Positions 32,605 to 41,700 of a stretch of DNA of 64,000 nucleotides are shown here, piece after piece (position 1 is the stretch's first letter; every line of letters starts with the position of its first letter). The notes beneath the pieces are model-generated. The model was not told the DNA's origin, made no database searches, and saw only the letters and a list, made by a program, of their open reading frames with translations. The DNA is from Kribbella pratensis (GTDB lineage Bacteria > Actinomycetota > Actinomycetes > Propionibacteriales > Kribbellaceae): positions 248,001 to 312,000 of the forward strand of contig NZ_SODU01000003.1 of assembly GCF_004366075.1 (NCBI RefSeq), in the 5' to 3' direction. The translations under genes and the position numbers were made by a program.

Positions 32605-33005
32605 GCTGGGGTGCTCGCGTCGTAGGTGCTGCGGGCGGCGGCTACTTCGGGCATGTGGGCTTCGGCCCACGACTTGATGGCGGAGATGAGTGGCATCAGG
32701 GTGCGGCCCAGTGGTGTGAGGTCGTAATCGACGCGGACAGGGACGGACGGCGTGACCGAGCGGGTCAGGAGGCCGTCGCGTTCCAGGGAGCGGAGGGTCT
32801 GCGTCAGCATCTTCTGGCTGACGCCGGCGATGCGGCGCGACAGGTCCGAGTAGCGCTGCGGGCCGTCCGCGAGGGCGGTCAGTACGAGCGTCACCCACTT
32901 GTCGCTGATGCGGTCGAGGAGTTGCCGCGCAGGACAGGTCGCCAGGAACGCGTCGTACTCGCGCGCTGCCTCTTCGCGGAGCTGTGCTGCGGTGCGGGTC
33001 GGCAT
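32601..33005 (-). CDS. HxlR-family transcriptional regulator
   Basis: A 134-residue winged-helix regulator: [59 protein letters not shown] is the HxlR DNA-binding core, with wing [17 protein letters not shown]. Cys24 before the core is typical of redox or electrophile sensors of this family. ATG 33005 follows GGAGA. Divergent from a quinone-oxidoreductase-like gene with an operator-like palindrome between, so it probably represses that gene. Confidence 0.92.
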   Translation of the reverse strand: MPTRTAAQLREEAAREYDAFLATCPARQLLDRISDKWVTLVLTALADGPQRYSDLSRRIAGVSQKMLTQTLRSLERDGLLTRSVTPSVPVRVDYDLTPLGRTLMPLISAIKSWAEAHMPEVAAARSTYDASTPA

Positions 33006-33025
33006 GGCTCTCCTCGACGTACGGA

Positions 33026-33043
33026 ACGCACTCCGAAGTGCGT
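33026..33043. promoter_or_regulatory. Palindromic operator for HxlR
   Basis: ACGCACT (33026-33032) and AGTGCGT (33037-33043) are perfect inverted 7-mers separated by CCGA. They lie 21 bases upstream of the HxlR start and 66 bases before the divergent oxidoreductase gene. Confidence 0.75.
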
Positions 33044-33108
33044 ACTTCCCAGGAGAGAGTAGCTCTCCGAGAGTGGTGCAGTCCCAGACACCACGAGGAG
33101 AGAACGAT

Positions 33109-34071
33109 ATGCGCGCACTAGTAGCCCGCCGGCTGGACGGGCCGGATGCGATCGAACTGATCGAGACCGACGTACCTGAGCCGGCCGCGGGGCAGGTACG
33201 GATCAAGGTGGCCGCCGCCGCGGTCAATCCCGTCGATCTGGCGGTCAGTGCCGGGATGCCGGTGGAGTTCGGCCTGACTGCCGCGAGGCAACAGTTCGGC
33301 CTCGGCTGGGACGTCGCCGGCACCGTGGACGCCGTCGGGCCGACCCAGAACGATGGCCGGAAAACCACGCGCGGAGGCCGGCTTCGCATCGGGGACGCGG
33401 CGGTCGGAGTTGCGGACCTGCTCGGGCGCGATCTCAAGACTCATGCGGAGTACGTAGTCCTGGACGAGGAAGCCGCGACGTCGGTGCCGAGGAAACTCGC
33501 CTTGACCGAGGCCGCGACCTTCGGGCTCAACGGCCTGACAGCGCTGCAGGCGATCAAGGCGCTCGAGCCTGAGCCAGGTCAGACGCTGTTGGTCACCGGA
33601 GCCGCAGGAGGAGTGGGCGGGTACGCAGTAGAAATTGCGAAGTACCTCGGCCTGACCGTCATCGCTGCCGCCAGCGCGCACGACGAGGAACTGGTGCGGC
33701 TGATGGGCGCGGAACACTTCGTGGACCGGTCGCAGGACCTAGCTACAGCGGTACGGCGGATAGCGCCGGGCGGCGTCGACGCCCTGGTGGACGCAGCGGT
33801 CGTCGGTGTCGGCGCCCAGGAGGCTGTGCGCAACGGCGGCCGCCATGTGCACCTACAAGGAGGACCGCGCCCACCACACCTCCGAGGGATCAGCGTGAAG
33901 CAGCTCTTCGTGCAAGCGAATCGGAGTGACTTGGAGGAACTGGTGCGACTGGTCGACGCAGGACCGCTCTCGACTCGCGTCGCGGACGTTCACCCGCTCA
34001 CGGAGGCCGCGGCCGCCTACAAGCGCCTGGCTGGGGGCGGTGTGCGCGGCAGGCTGGTGCTGGTGCCCTAA
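33109..34071 (+). CDS. Zinc-independent quinone oxidoreductase (MDR family)
   Basis: NADPH-dependent oxidoreductase (320 residues) of the medium-chain dehydrogenase superfamily. GroES-like N-terminal domain: [28 protein letters not shown]. Cofactor domain: [22 protein letters not shown], the AAGGVG NADP motif. Zinc ligands are missing, which points to quinone or enone reduction. ATG 33109 follows GAGGAGAGA. HxlR with a conserved cysteine opposite suggests induction by quinones or electrophiles (inference). It overlaps the convergent response regulator by four bases. Confidence 0.92.
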   Translation: MRALVARRLDGPDAIELIETDVPEPAAGQVRIKVAAAAVNPVDLAVSAGMPVEFGLTAARQQFGLGWDVAGTVDAVGPTQNDGRKTTRGGRLRIGDAAVGVADLLGRDLKTHAEYVVLDEEAATSVPRKLALTEAATFGLNGLTALQAIKALEPEPGQTLLVTGAAGGVGGYAVEIAKYLGLTVIAAASAHDEELVRLMGAEHFVDRSQDLATAVRRIAPGGVDALVDAAVVGVGAQEAVRNGGRHVHLQGGPRPPHLRGISVKQLFVQANRSDLEELVRLVDAGPLSTRVADVHPLTEAAAAYKRLAGGGVRGRLVLVP

Positions 34072-34733
34072 GCGGTAGCGCTCAGCTCGGACTTGATCAG
34101 ACCGAGGCGCAGCCCGGCCATGATCGCGTTGGCCCGGTTCGTCGCTCCGAGCTTGTCGTAGAGGCGGGACACGTACGTCTTGGCCGTCGACAGACTGACA
34201 AACATCGAGGCCGCGATCGCCGGCACCGAGTGCCCACTGGCCAGCAACGACAGGACTTCCTGCTCCCGCGGGCTGAGCGCAAGAGTGGTGACCGGCCGCG
34301 GGGCAACCTGCCCGCGTCGGGCGAGAGCCGATGCGAGACCGGTCGCGGTGAAGGACGCGGCCGCCACCGCAGCGTGCCGGATCGCCCCGAGCACTTCCGC
34401 GTTCGGGGCGGTCTTGCCCACGAACGCGGACACCCCGGTCTCCAGGGCCCGGAACAGGACGTCGTCCTCGTCGTGCGACGTGAGTACGACGATGCCCAGT
34501 GCCGGATGCCGGTCACGCAACTCACGGGCGAGCCGAAGGCCGTCAGCATCCGGCAGCACCACGTCGAGGATAACTACATCAGGGAGCGCGGCCGCGATCT
34601 GGGCCGGCGCCTCTGCGGCGAGGCCGCACTCACCGACGATGCTGATCTCGGAGTCGGCGCTGACCAGCCGGATCAGTCCGTACCTGGTCAATGTGTGGCC
34701 GTCGATGACTACGACCGTGATCGGCTTGCCCAT
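34068..34733 (-). CDS. NarL/FixJ-type response regulator (orphan)
   Basis: A 221-residue two-component regulator. The receiver domain covers 1-120 with the phosphoacceptor Asp57 (VVILDVVLPD), the Thr/Ser switch in VVLTSHDED and Lys in FVGKTAP. The LuxR-type HTH covers about 150-210: LALSPREQEVLSLLASGHSVPAIAASMFVSLSTAKTYVSRLYDKL. No histidine kinase lies next to it. It is last in direction after the type IV pilus genes (158 bases beyond the prepilin peptidase) and could control them, or be a separate unit. Confidence 0.93.
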   Translation of the reverse strand: MGKPITVVVIDGHTLTRYGLIRLVSADSEISIVGECGLAAEAPAQIAAALPDVVILDVVLPDADGLRLARELRDRHPALGIVVLTSHDEDDVLFRALETGVSAFVGKTAPNAEVLGAIRHAAVAAASFTATGLASALARRGQVAPRPVTTLALSPREQEVLSLLASGHSVPAIAASMFVSLSTAKTYVSRLYDKLGATNRANAIMAGLRLGLIKSELSATA

Positions 34734-34843
34734 GATGTATGCCCCCGTTGACTCCCCAGCACAGCGTGACGAGTATCACCTGCTGTAACTATGATCGGGC
34801 ACGCTCAACGGATTGTTACGCACTTCAAACGGGTGCTTTTAAT

Positions 34844-34859
34844 CTAAACGACCTAAACG
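34844..34859. promoter_or_regulatory. Direct repeat in the response-regulator promoter region
   Basis: Two copies of CTAAACG (34844-34850 and 34853-34859) lie nine bases apart in the unusually A/T-rich gap upstream of the response regulator and directly after pilD. They could be a response-regulator binding site; no clear -35/-10 pair was recognised. Confidence 0.35.
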
Positions 34860-34891
34860 CTCCGTAACCAAGTGGCGGAGGCCAGGCAGCA

Positions 34892-35662
34892 TCAGGCGAG
34901 GAGCGCCTCGTACCACGCGGACAGCGGGCCCGCGGCGAAGACGGCGAGCAGGACGCCGGCAATCATGAACGGCCCGAACGGAAGCGCGGTCTTCCGGCCA
35001 CCGCGCCCAATCCCCATCACCACAAGGCCGACGGCCGCACCGAGCACGAAGGCCGCGAGGGCACCGACCAGCAACGCCTGCCATGAGAGGTACGCCAGTA
35101 CGGCGCCGACGAGGCCGGAGAGCTTGACGTCACCCCAGCCCATCCCCGCCGGGTACGCCACCGCCAGGAGCAGGTAGAACCCGAACAGCGCCGCCCCGCC
35201 GATCACAGCCCGTATCAGCGCCCGCCCGTCGTGGTCCCACGCGGTGGCGCCGACGAGCAGCGCCAGCAGAATCGGGTACGACGGCGCCACGATCGCGTTC
35301 GGTAACCGTCGTACGTCGAGATCTATCAGCGCGAGCGCCACACCGGCTCCGGTGAACCAGAGGTACGCCGGAAGCGCGGCAACCGTGTCGAGTCGCAGGG
35401 CGATCGCGCTGAACAGGAGGCCGGTCGCGAGCTCGACGAGCGGATACCGCACGCTGATCGGCAACCGGCAGTCCGCGCATCTCCCCCGCAACATGATCCA
35501 CCCGATCACGGGCACGTTGTGCCTGGGACGCACGAGACTGCCACACCGCGGGCAGTGCGACGGCGGATTCACCACCGACTCGCCTCGCGGCACCCGGTAG
35601 ATCACCACGTTCAGGAACGACCCGACGGCCAGTCCGAGCAGCCCGGCGAACAGCGCGATCAT
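34892..35662 (-). CDS. pilD: Type IV prepilin peptidase
   Basis: A 256-residue A24-family membrane aspartyl peptidase that removes leader peptides from prepilins and N-methylates the new terminus. The cytoplasmic loop carries two CxxC pairs (Cys37/Cys40 in HCPRCG; Cys62/Cys65 in RCADCR). The catalytic Asp motifs are LALIDLDVRRLPN and GMGWGDVKL. Eight hydrophobic segments. ATG 35662 overlaps the PilX-like stop (ATGA); a TTG 15 bases further up is less likely. It serves the prepilins encoded in the same operon. Confidence 0.95.
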   Translation of the reverse strand: MIALFAGLLGLAVGSFLNVVIYRVPRGESVVNPPSHCPRCGSLVRPRHNVPVIGWIMLRGRCADCRLPISVRYPLVELATGLLFSAIALRLDTVAALPAYLWFTGAGVALALIDLDVRRLPNAIVAPSYPILLALLVGATAWDHDGRALIRAVIGGAALFGFYLLLAVAYPAGMGWGDVKLSGLVGAVLAYLSWQALLVGALAAFVLGAAVGLVVMGIGRGGRKTALPFGPFMIAGVLLAVFAAGPLSAWYEALLA

Positions 35663-37788
35663 CCCGGCCTCGACCAACTGAGCACAGTCACCTGCCGATG
35701 CCCTGGACTGGGGGCCATCGGATTACTGTCCACAAGGGCCACCTTCGATCGCAGCACCGGCGCCCCACCGGTCGAACACGGTCCCGCACCGGAGCAGATG
35801 TACGCCGACAAGTACAAGCTGAAGACAAACCCGGGCGAGTCGTCAGGCACTTCGATCACCACACCGCCATAGGAGAAGCTGCCGGTCTCCTTGATCCACA
35901 ACGACCTGGAGACGACCCCGAACCGGAACACCTGTTCAGCCGCGTTGTTGAGCGTGATGTCCAATGCGGCCTTCGGCGTGTACGTCGTTCCCTGAACGTA
36001 GAACTGGTTGCCGGATTGGTTCGGTGTCGACACCAGGGCACAGCTCGTACTGCCGGTTCCGGTGTACGGCCCGGTGCGGACACATCCGCTGCCGGCCCGG
36101 AAAGCCGGCGGCGTGAACTTCAGCTCCAACTGCAGCGCGTCGATGTCCAGCAGATCGGTTTTGGCCGGGTTGGCGAGGTTCGGCGTCATGGTGATCGTCG
36201 CGCCGCTGAAAGTCCCCTTGTAAATGGCATCTGCGATCGCGCCGGTGCGAGCAGCGTCGAGCGGGATCAGGTCCGTGCGGAAGGCTCCGCTGTTCGCCGG
36301 GATCGTGATCGAATCACCGACGGTCAGATTCGAAGGCTTGACCTTCAGCGTGACATCGAACTTCTCCGTCGAGGCCGGATCGCTGTGCCGATGAACGACC
36401 TTGACCGCTGCGGACTGCAGGACCGATCCGGCCGGCACCGCGCTCGGCGGGACGAAGCCGTCGACAGTCATGACCGTCGAGTCGTTCTTGCTCGTGCTCT
36501 TCCAGGTGGCGAACCCAGTGTTGTCGATGGCGGACAAGCTCGACGGGGTCGCCGTGACGCCGAATCCGCCCGCCCTGCTCACGGCGTCGAGCTTGAGTGC
36601 GCTTGCGTCGGCCCACGCCGTCGGCGTCTCCGATCCCGACGACAACCCGTACAGAGCCACCGGCGCTGCGTTGGAGTCGTACGTCCCGCAGAGCTCGGCC
36701 TGTGCGGCCCTGACGGCCAGTTGGCTCTCGCCGCCGAAGATGAACTGCACACCGATCGCGTTGCCGTTGTTGATCGGGTTGTCGCACGACCCCGGGATGG
36801 TCGGTCGCACGGGCGGGGTGGAGATGATCGCGCCTGCGGAATTGACCGGCGTACCGGCGACCAGGTAACCGTTGTCGACGGTCCAGACGTCGCCACCGTT
36901 GGAGTTCAGCAACGGGTTGGCGTTGTCGCCGCTGTTGTGGAAGTCGAAGTAGTACACGCCGGTTGCCGCCGGCTTGCCGCTCCCGTCGTACACCGGCGGG
37001 AACCAGAACGTACTGCCCTTGCACGAGCTGCTGGAGCTCATCATGTCGGACAGGCCCTTGGCGTCGTCGTAGTACCCGGGCTCGAAGCGGATCACCGAGT
37101 TCGGCGTCGTACAGCTCGGAAGTGTCCGGTGCGGCAAGCCTGCTATCGACGCCGCCGGCAGATAACCCGGGTCGTCCCCGAGCGGATTGCTCGCTCCGCC
37201 GATGTTGCAGTCCGCCGCCGGAACGGCCTGGATCGTGCCCGCGCAGCTACCACGCGCCCAGGCGTTGGCGTTGGTGTTCAGCGCTCCGTTCACCACGTTG
37301 ATGTTGGAGTTGGAGAACACGTTGCCGTGAACCCGGAAGGTGGAACCGGTCGGCTGCTGGATGTTCAGTCCGTCCTCTCCGGAGATCTTGCCCAGGGTGA
37401 GGATGGCATTGCCGGGCCGGTTGCACTGCGAGAGCGACGGGCACTGGATGAGCACCTTCTTCGGGTCGGCCGTGCAGGTGACCGCGGCTGAGCTCGATCC
37501 GTAGAAGCTACTCAGCTGAAGAGTGTCGCTCGCGCCGAAGCAGTGTTGGCCGGCGTTGTGGTTGTAGGTGCTGTTGCGGAGGTTGTTGATCGCGGCCTGC
37601 ATTGCGCCGTCGGCGTTATAGGTGTCGGCGACCTGGTCGCGCAGGCCGACGGTGGTGCGCACGCTGGTGTCCGAGAGGTTGAGCAGCGCGGTCAGGCTGA
37701 GCGCGACCACAGTGATCACGATCAGCGCCAGGACGAGCGCAGCGCCTTCGTCGCCGCGAGCGCGGGCGCGCGCGATGCGATCTCTCAT
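35659..37788 (-). CDS. Giant PilX-like minor pilin / pilus-tip protein
   Basis: A 709-residue protein. The N-terminus (RGDEGAALVLALIVITVVALSLTALLNLSDTSVRTT) is a PilX-type pilin helix with possible cleavage at EG|AAL. The rest is exported. About 120-260 reads like short beta-helix turns (GEDGLNIQQPTGSTFRVHGNVFSNSNINVVNGAL). A second beta-sandwich domain covers about 430-560, and many Cys could form disulfides. Typical PilX proteins are about 200 residues, so this is an unusually large one that could display an adhesin at the pilus tip (inference). Coupled by ATGA on both sides. Confidence 0.85.
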   Translation of the reverse strand: MRDRIARARARGDEGAALVLALIVITVVALSLTALLNLSDTSVRTTVGLRDQVADTYNADGAMQAAINNLRNSTYNHNAGQHCFGASDTLQLSSFYGSSSAAVTCTADPKKVLIQCPSLSQCNRPGNAILTLGKISGEDGLNIQQPTGSTFRVHGNVFSNSNINVVNGALNTNANAWARGSCAGTIQAVPAADCNIGGASNPLGDDPGYLPAASIAGLPHRTLPSCTTPNSVIRFEPGYYDDAKGLSDMMSSSSSCKGSTFWFPPVYDGSGKPAATGVYYFDFHNSGDNANPLLNSNGGDVWTVDNGYLVAGTPVNSAGAIISTPPVRPTIPGSCDNPINNGNAIGVQFIFGGESQLAVRAAQAELCGTYDSNAAPVALYGLSSGSETPTAWADASALKLDAVSRAGGFGVTATPSSLSAIDNTGFATWKSTSKNDSTVMTVDGFVPPSAVPAGSVLQSAAVKVVHRHSDPASTEKFDVTLKVKPSNLTVGDSITIPANSGAFRTDLIPLDAARTGAIADAIYKGTFSGATITMTPNLANPAKTDLLDIDALQLELKFTPPAFRAGSGCVRTGPYTGTGSTSCALVSTPNQSGNQFYVQGTTYTPKAALDITLNNAAEQVFRFGVVSRSLWIKETGSFSYGGVVIEVPDDSPGFVFSLYLSAYICSGAGPCSTGGAPVLRSKVALVDSNPMAPSPGHRQVTVLSWSRPG

Positions 37789-38417
37789 TGCTGCCTCCGC
37801 TGACCGTTGAGGGTGATCGGGTAGTCGCCGACGGATGCCCGCGTGACCCGGAACGTCACCTTCACCTGGTCCGGTACGTCGGTGCTCTCGCAGTCACTCG
37901 AACAGGTCACAGCGAGACTCCCGGGCTTTACGTTGTGCGCGAGGACGACGTCTGTCCCGGTGATCGCGGGACCAAGGCACTTGATCCGGTGCAACTCACT
38001 CACGGCACCGACCGGTTTCAGGTAGTACGCGACGACATTGGTGGCGGCGTCCTGCATCGATACCGCTGGATTCCATGCGTCCGAGAGCAACCGCAGTGCG
38101 GCGGTCGTCGAGCCGCAGGTGTATCCGCCGGCGTTGTACGCCGCGTTCAGCTGCACCGATTGCCTGAACGGCACCGAGTCTCCGTTGATCGCGGCCCAGT
38201 CCCGCAGGCCGAGCTCGGCGACGTCACGAGCGAAGTACGACGAACTGATCTGGGCGTCGTGCGACAGTTCCAGCCGGTCGGAGGTGTCGGTGGTGTTCCG
38301 GAGGGCACCGATGACGACGTTGGCCAACGGCACCGTGATGATTGCGAGGATCGCCACCGCGAGCATCAGTTCGACCAGGGTGAATCCGGCCTCGGTGCGG
38401 GTTCTGCGGGTCAGCAT
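37785..38417 (-). CDS. Prepilin, PilW-like minor pilin
   Basis: A 210-residue minor pilin. Prepilin signal RTEAG|FTLVELMLAVAILAIITVPLANVVIGAL with cleavage after Gly11 and Glu5 of the mature chain. The mature domain contains pairs of cysteines (YTCGSTT, IKCLGP, TCSSDCES) likely to form disulfides. ATG 38417 follows GGAGACG and overlaps the upstream gene by seven bases. Confidence 0.9.
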   Translation of the reverse strand: MLTRRTRTEAGFTLVELMLAVAILAIITVPLANVVIGALRNTTDTSDRLELSHDAQISSSYFARDVAELGLRDWAAINGDSVPFRQSVQLNAAYNAGGYTCGSTTAALRLLSDAWNPAVSMQDAATNVVAYYLKPVGAVSELHRIKCLGPAITGTDVVLAHNVKPGSLAVTCSSDCESTDVPDQVKVTFRVTRASVGDYPITLNGQRRQQ

Positions 38418-38860
38418 GACGTCTCCAGTCCGCACGGCTTCCGCAGTACGACGTCCACGCGCTCGGTGGCCCGACCGTCGTCACTGGCCACCTGGACCGT
38501 GAGTTGCTGAAGCCCGAGATCCGTGGTGCAGCTCGACTGCCATGCGCTGCCGGACCAGTACCGCATCGAGCCGGTCACGACCGTCGGGGTGAATCCCGCC
38601 GGAGTGGTGAAGCCGGAGTGCGATTGGTACCAGGAGCTCGTCCCGCAAGCCTGGTAGTTGCCTGTAGCAACCGCAGATTGGATCGCCTCGGCGTAGTCAC
38701 GGACCGCGGTGCCTGCGGTCGATTGTTTGCGATGGACATCGGAGACCAGCACGCTGGTCACCAGGCCGGCCATGATGGCGACCACCGCGATGCCCATGAT
38801 CGCGACCGCGATCAGGACCTCCAGCAGCGATTCGCCCTGCTCTCCGCGGGGGCTGGTCAT
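38411..38860 (-). CDS. Prepilin, PilV-like minor pilin
   Basis: A 149-residue minor pilin with leader TSPRGEQG|ESLLEVLIAVAIMGIAVVAIMAGLV. The first mature residue is Glu rather than Phe, and the Glu of LLEV is kept. The mature part has four Cys (QACG, SSCTT, KPCG, ETSC). The ATG overlaps the PilC stop (ATGA). Likely part of the pilus-initiating minor pilin complex. Confidence 0.88.
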   Translation of the reverse strand: MTSPRGEQGESLLEVLIAVAIMGIAVVAIMAGLVTSVLVSDVHRKQSTAGTAVRDYAEAIQSAVATGNYQACGTSSWYQSHSGFTTPAGFTPTVVTGSMRYWSGSAWQSSCTTDLGLQQLTVQVASDDGRATERVDVVLRKPCGLETSC

Positions 38861-40062
38861 GTCTGGACCTGGCGGAAGATGCCGTACATCGCCGAGACCA
38901 GCGCGACCGCGACGAAGCCCACGATGAGGCCCATGACAACGATCACGAGCGGCTCGAACAGGCCGATCAGCTTCTTCAGCTTGTAATCGAGCTCGCCCTC
39001 GTAGTACTCGGCGGTGACTTCCAACTGGGTGTCCAGCGTTCCGGTGTCTTCGCCGACCCGCATCATCTGGGCCGCCGTCCTGGGAAAGAGCTTGGTCGCG
39101 GCCAGGGGCCGGGCCAGACCCTCTCCTTCCAGGAGGGCCTCACTCGCTATGCCGAGGGAGCGCCGGAAGACAAGATTCGGGAGAGAGCCGGTGGCCACCC
39201 GGAGGGCCTCGGGCAGCTGCACTCCGGCGCCCACCATCGACGCCAGGATGCGGCAGAACCGTTCGACGAGTGCGAACTGGATCGTGTTGCCCAGCACAGG
39301 CAGAGCGAGGAACAGCTTGTCCCGCGCATAACGGCCGCCGTGGGTCTGCACCACGCCGAGGATCAGCAGGGCGAAGAGTGCGACGCCACCGCCGACAGCC
39401 CACCACCATGCGGTGAAGAAGTCTGTTATCGCGAGCAGCATCCGGGTCGGCAGGGGCAGTGTTGCATGCAGGCTGTCGAAGAAGTCCTTGAAGCGGGGCA
39501 GGACGAACGCGGCCAGTACGACCACCGTGACCATCGACATCACGGCGACGATCGACGGGTAGATCATGGCCTGCTTGACCTTGCGACGGGCCTCGAGGTC
39601 GCGTTCCAGGTACTTCGCCAGTTGCCCGAGCACCGTGTCCAGCTGACCGCTCAGCTCCGCGGAGCGGAGGATGCCGCGGTAGTACTCAGGGAAGATCTTG
39701 GGATGGCGGTCGAAGCAGTCCGACAGCTTCTCGCCGCCGCGCAGCCCGTGCTCGACCTCGGCCATCATGCGGCGTACGGACGCGTTGTCGGCCTCCTCGC
39801 CGAGCGAGTGCACGGCGTCGATCAACGGCAAGCCGGCCCTGATGAACGCGCCCAGCTGGCGGGACAGGTGCATGACCTCCTCGCGCTTCACCCGGCGCGG
39901 GGTGATCTCCAGCTGCAGGAGGCTGCGCTTCTCGGTGACCCGGATGTCGCGCAGCTCGCGCTCGTAGAGAGCGAGCTCCGCATCCTCACGGCTCTCCGCC
40001 TTGGCGGTGCCCTTCGCGACCTGGCCGTCCGGCGCGATCGCGACGTACGCGAATCTGGTCAT
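38857..40062 (-). CDS. pilC: Type IV pilus inner-membrane platform protein
   Basis: A 401-residue GspF/PilC platform protein with two T2SSF domains: about 67-190 (LSRQLGAFIRAGLPLIDAVHSLGEEADN, RSAELSGQLDTVLGQLAKYLERD) and 270-395 (FCRILASMVGAGVQLPEALRVATG, MRVGEDTGTLDTQLEVTAEYYEGEL). Membrane spans are at about 170-190, 220-240 and 375-395. It couples the PilB/PilT motors to pilin insertion or removal. It starts three bases after the pilB stop. Confidence 0.95.
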   Translation of the reverse strand: MTRFAYVAIAPDGQVAKGTAKAESREDAELALYERELRDIRVTEKRSLLQLEITPRRVKREEVMHLSRQLGAFIRAGLPLIDAVHSLGEEADNASVRRMMAEVEHGLRGGEKLSDCFDRHPKIFPEYYRGILRSAELSGQLDTVLGQLAKYLERDLEARRKVKQAMIYPSIVAVMSMVTVVVLAAFVLPRFKDFFDSLHATLPLPTRMLLAITDFFTAWWWAVGGGVALFALLILGVVQTHGGRYARDKLFLALPVLGNTIQFALVERFCRILASMVGAGVQLPEALRVATGSLPNLVFRRSLGIASEALLEGEGLARPLAATKLFPRTAAQMMRVGEDTGTLDTQLEVTAEYYEGELDYKLKKLIGLFEPLVIVVMGLIVGFVAVALVSAMYGIFRQVQT

Positions 40063-40065
40063 CGG

Positions 40066-41700
40066 TCAGCTCCCGACCATGTAGATGGAACGCATGACCT
40101 CGCCGACGGTGGTGATGCCCTGCTCGACCAGCCGGACGCCTTCCTCGGTGAGGGTTCTCATGCCCTCGTACCGCGCCACCTTGCGGATCTCGTCGTGCGA
40201 GGCACGGTCGACGACCAGCTCACGGATCGCGTCCGATACCGGCATCAGCTCGTACACACCGGTCCGCTCCAGGAAACCCGTCTGGGCGCAGAAGTTGCAG
40301 CCCGCGCCGTGCAGGAAGCCGTCTGCCGGACTCGCGCCACCTGCACTGGCAAGGAACGCGAGCTCCTCGGCCTTCGGTTCGTAGTACTCGCGGCAGTTCG
40401 TGCAGACCCGTCGTACTAGACGCTGGGAGACCACAGCCGTCACCGAGGATGCGATGAGGAAGGTCTCGATCCCCATGTCCAGCAGTCGGTGCAACGCGGT
40501 CGCGGCGTCGGTCGCGTGCAGCGACGAGAGCACGAAGTGGCCGGTGAGCGCGGACTGTACGGCGATCCGCGCGGTCTCCACGTCGCGAACCTCGCCGACC
40601 AGGATCACGTCGGGGTCCTGCCGCAGGATCGATCGCAGACCGCCGGCGAACGTGATGCCGGCCGCCTCGTTGATCTGGATCTGGTTGATCGAGTCGAAGG
40701 TGTACTCCACCGGGTCCTCGATCGTCATGATGTTGCGCTCAGGGCTGTTGATCTCACCCAGCGATCCGTAGAGCGTCGTGGTCTTGCCGCTGCCGGTCGG
40801 TCCGGCGCAGATGACCATGCCGTACGGCGCTCTGAGCAGGCCCGAGTACGTCGCGGCCATCTGGTCCGGCATCCCGAGCTGCTCGAGCCGGAACAACGGC
40901 CGGCTCTTGTCCAGCAAGCGGAGTACCACCTTCTCGCCGCCGACCACCGATGTCGTGGAGACCCGGATGTCGACCGGCCGCCCCTCGACGTCCATGCTGA
41001 TCTGGCCGTCCTGCGGACGTCGACGCTCGACGATGTTGAGGTCGGCCAGGATCTTGATCCGGCTGACCACCGCCGGGCCGATCGACCCTGGCAGCTCGAG
41101 TACGTCGTGCAGCGCACCGTCGATGCGGTAGCGGACGCGGACGCGGTCGCCGTGCGGCTCGATGTGTACGTCGGACGCCCGGTCACGCAACGCCTGGGTG
41201 ATCACCAGCTGGACGACCTGCACGACGGGCGCGTCGTCACTGGCCCCGGGTGCATCCTCGCGGAAATCCTTGCGAACCGCGTCGCGAGCCTCGAAGACCT
41301 TGACCCGGTCGTCGATACCGGTCAGCGCGCGGTACGCCGTACCGATCGCATGCAGGACGTCGCTCGGCGCCGCGAGCTTGACGATCACCCGCCGGCCGAG
41401 TGCGGATTGCAGATCCTCGACGACCGACGGGTCTGCCACGGCGACCGTGACGACGTCGTCGCGGACCTCGAGCGGTACGGCGACCAGACTGCGTGCCGTG
41501 TGCTCGTCGATCAGGGCTGCGGCGGTCGGGTCAGGGCTGGCTGTGCGCAGGTCGACCAGTTCCAGGTTGTACTGCTCGGCGAGGTGACGAGCCCTGGTCC
41601 GTTCGATGTGCAGGTCTTGTTCGGTCGCGGCGGGGAGAACCTCGGGCCGCAGGTTCGGCGCGGCGTGCCGGGCTTCGGGGGCGGCTTTGCGGAGCTTCAT
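40066..41700 (-). CDS. pilB: Type IV pilus extension ATPase
   Basis: A 544-residue GspE/PilB hexameric ATPase that drives pilus assembly. The N-terminal MshEN domain (about 25-135) is followed by the motor domain: Walker A GPTGSGKTTTLYGSL (about residue 300), Asp box ERNIMTIEDPVEYTF, Walker B ILVGEVRDVETA and His box LHATDAATALHRLLDMG. The C-terminal zinc site has CTNCREYYEP and GCNFCAQTGFLERTGVYEL. The ATG overlaps the pilT stop by four bases. Confidence 0.96.
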   Translation of the reverse strand: MKLRKAAPEARHAAPNLRPEVLPAATEQDLHIERTRARHLAEQYNLELVDLRTASPDPTAAALIDEHTARSLVAVPLEVRDDVVTVAVADPSVVEDLQSALGRRVIVKLAAPSDVLHAIGTAYRALTGIDDRVKVFEARDAVRKDFREDAPGASDDAPVVQVVQLVITQALRDRASDVHIEPHGDRVRVRYRIDGALHDVLELPGSIGPAVVSRIKILADLNIVERRRPQDGQISMDVEGRPVDIRVSTTSVVGGEKVVLRLLDKSRPLFRLEQLGMPDQMAATYSGLLRAPYGMVICAGPTGSGKTTTLYGSLGEINSPERNIMTIEDPVEYTFDSINQIQINEAAGITFAGGLRSILRQDPDVILVGEVRDVETARIAVQSALTGHFVLSSLHATDAATALHRLLDMGIETFLIASSVTAVVSQRLVRRVCTNCREYYEPKAEELAFLASAGGASPADGFLHGAGCNFCAQTGFLERTGVYELMPVSDAIRELVVDRASHDEIRKVARYEGMRTLTEEGVRLVEQGITTVGEVMRSIYMVGS

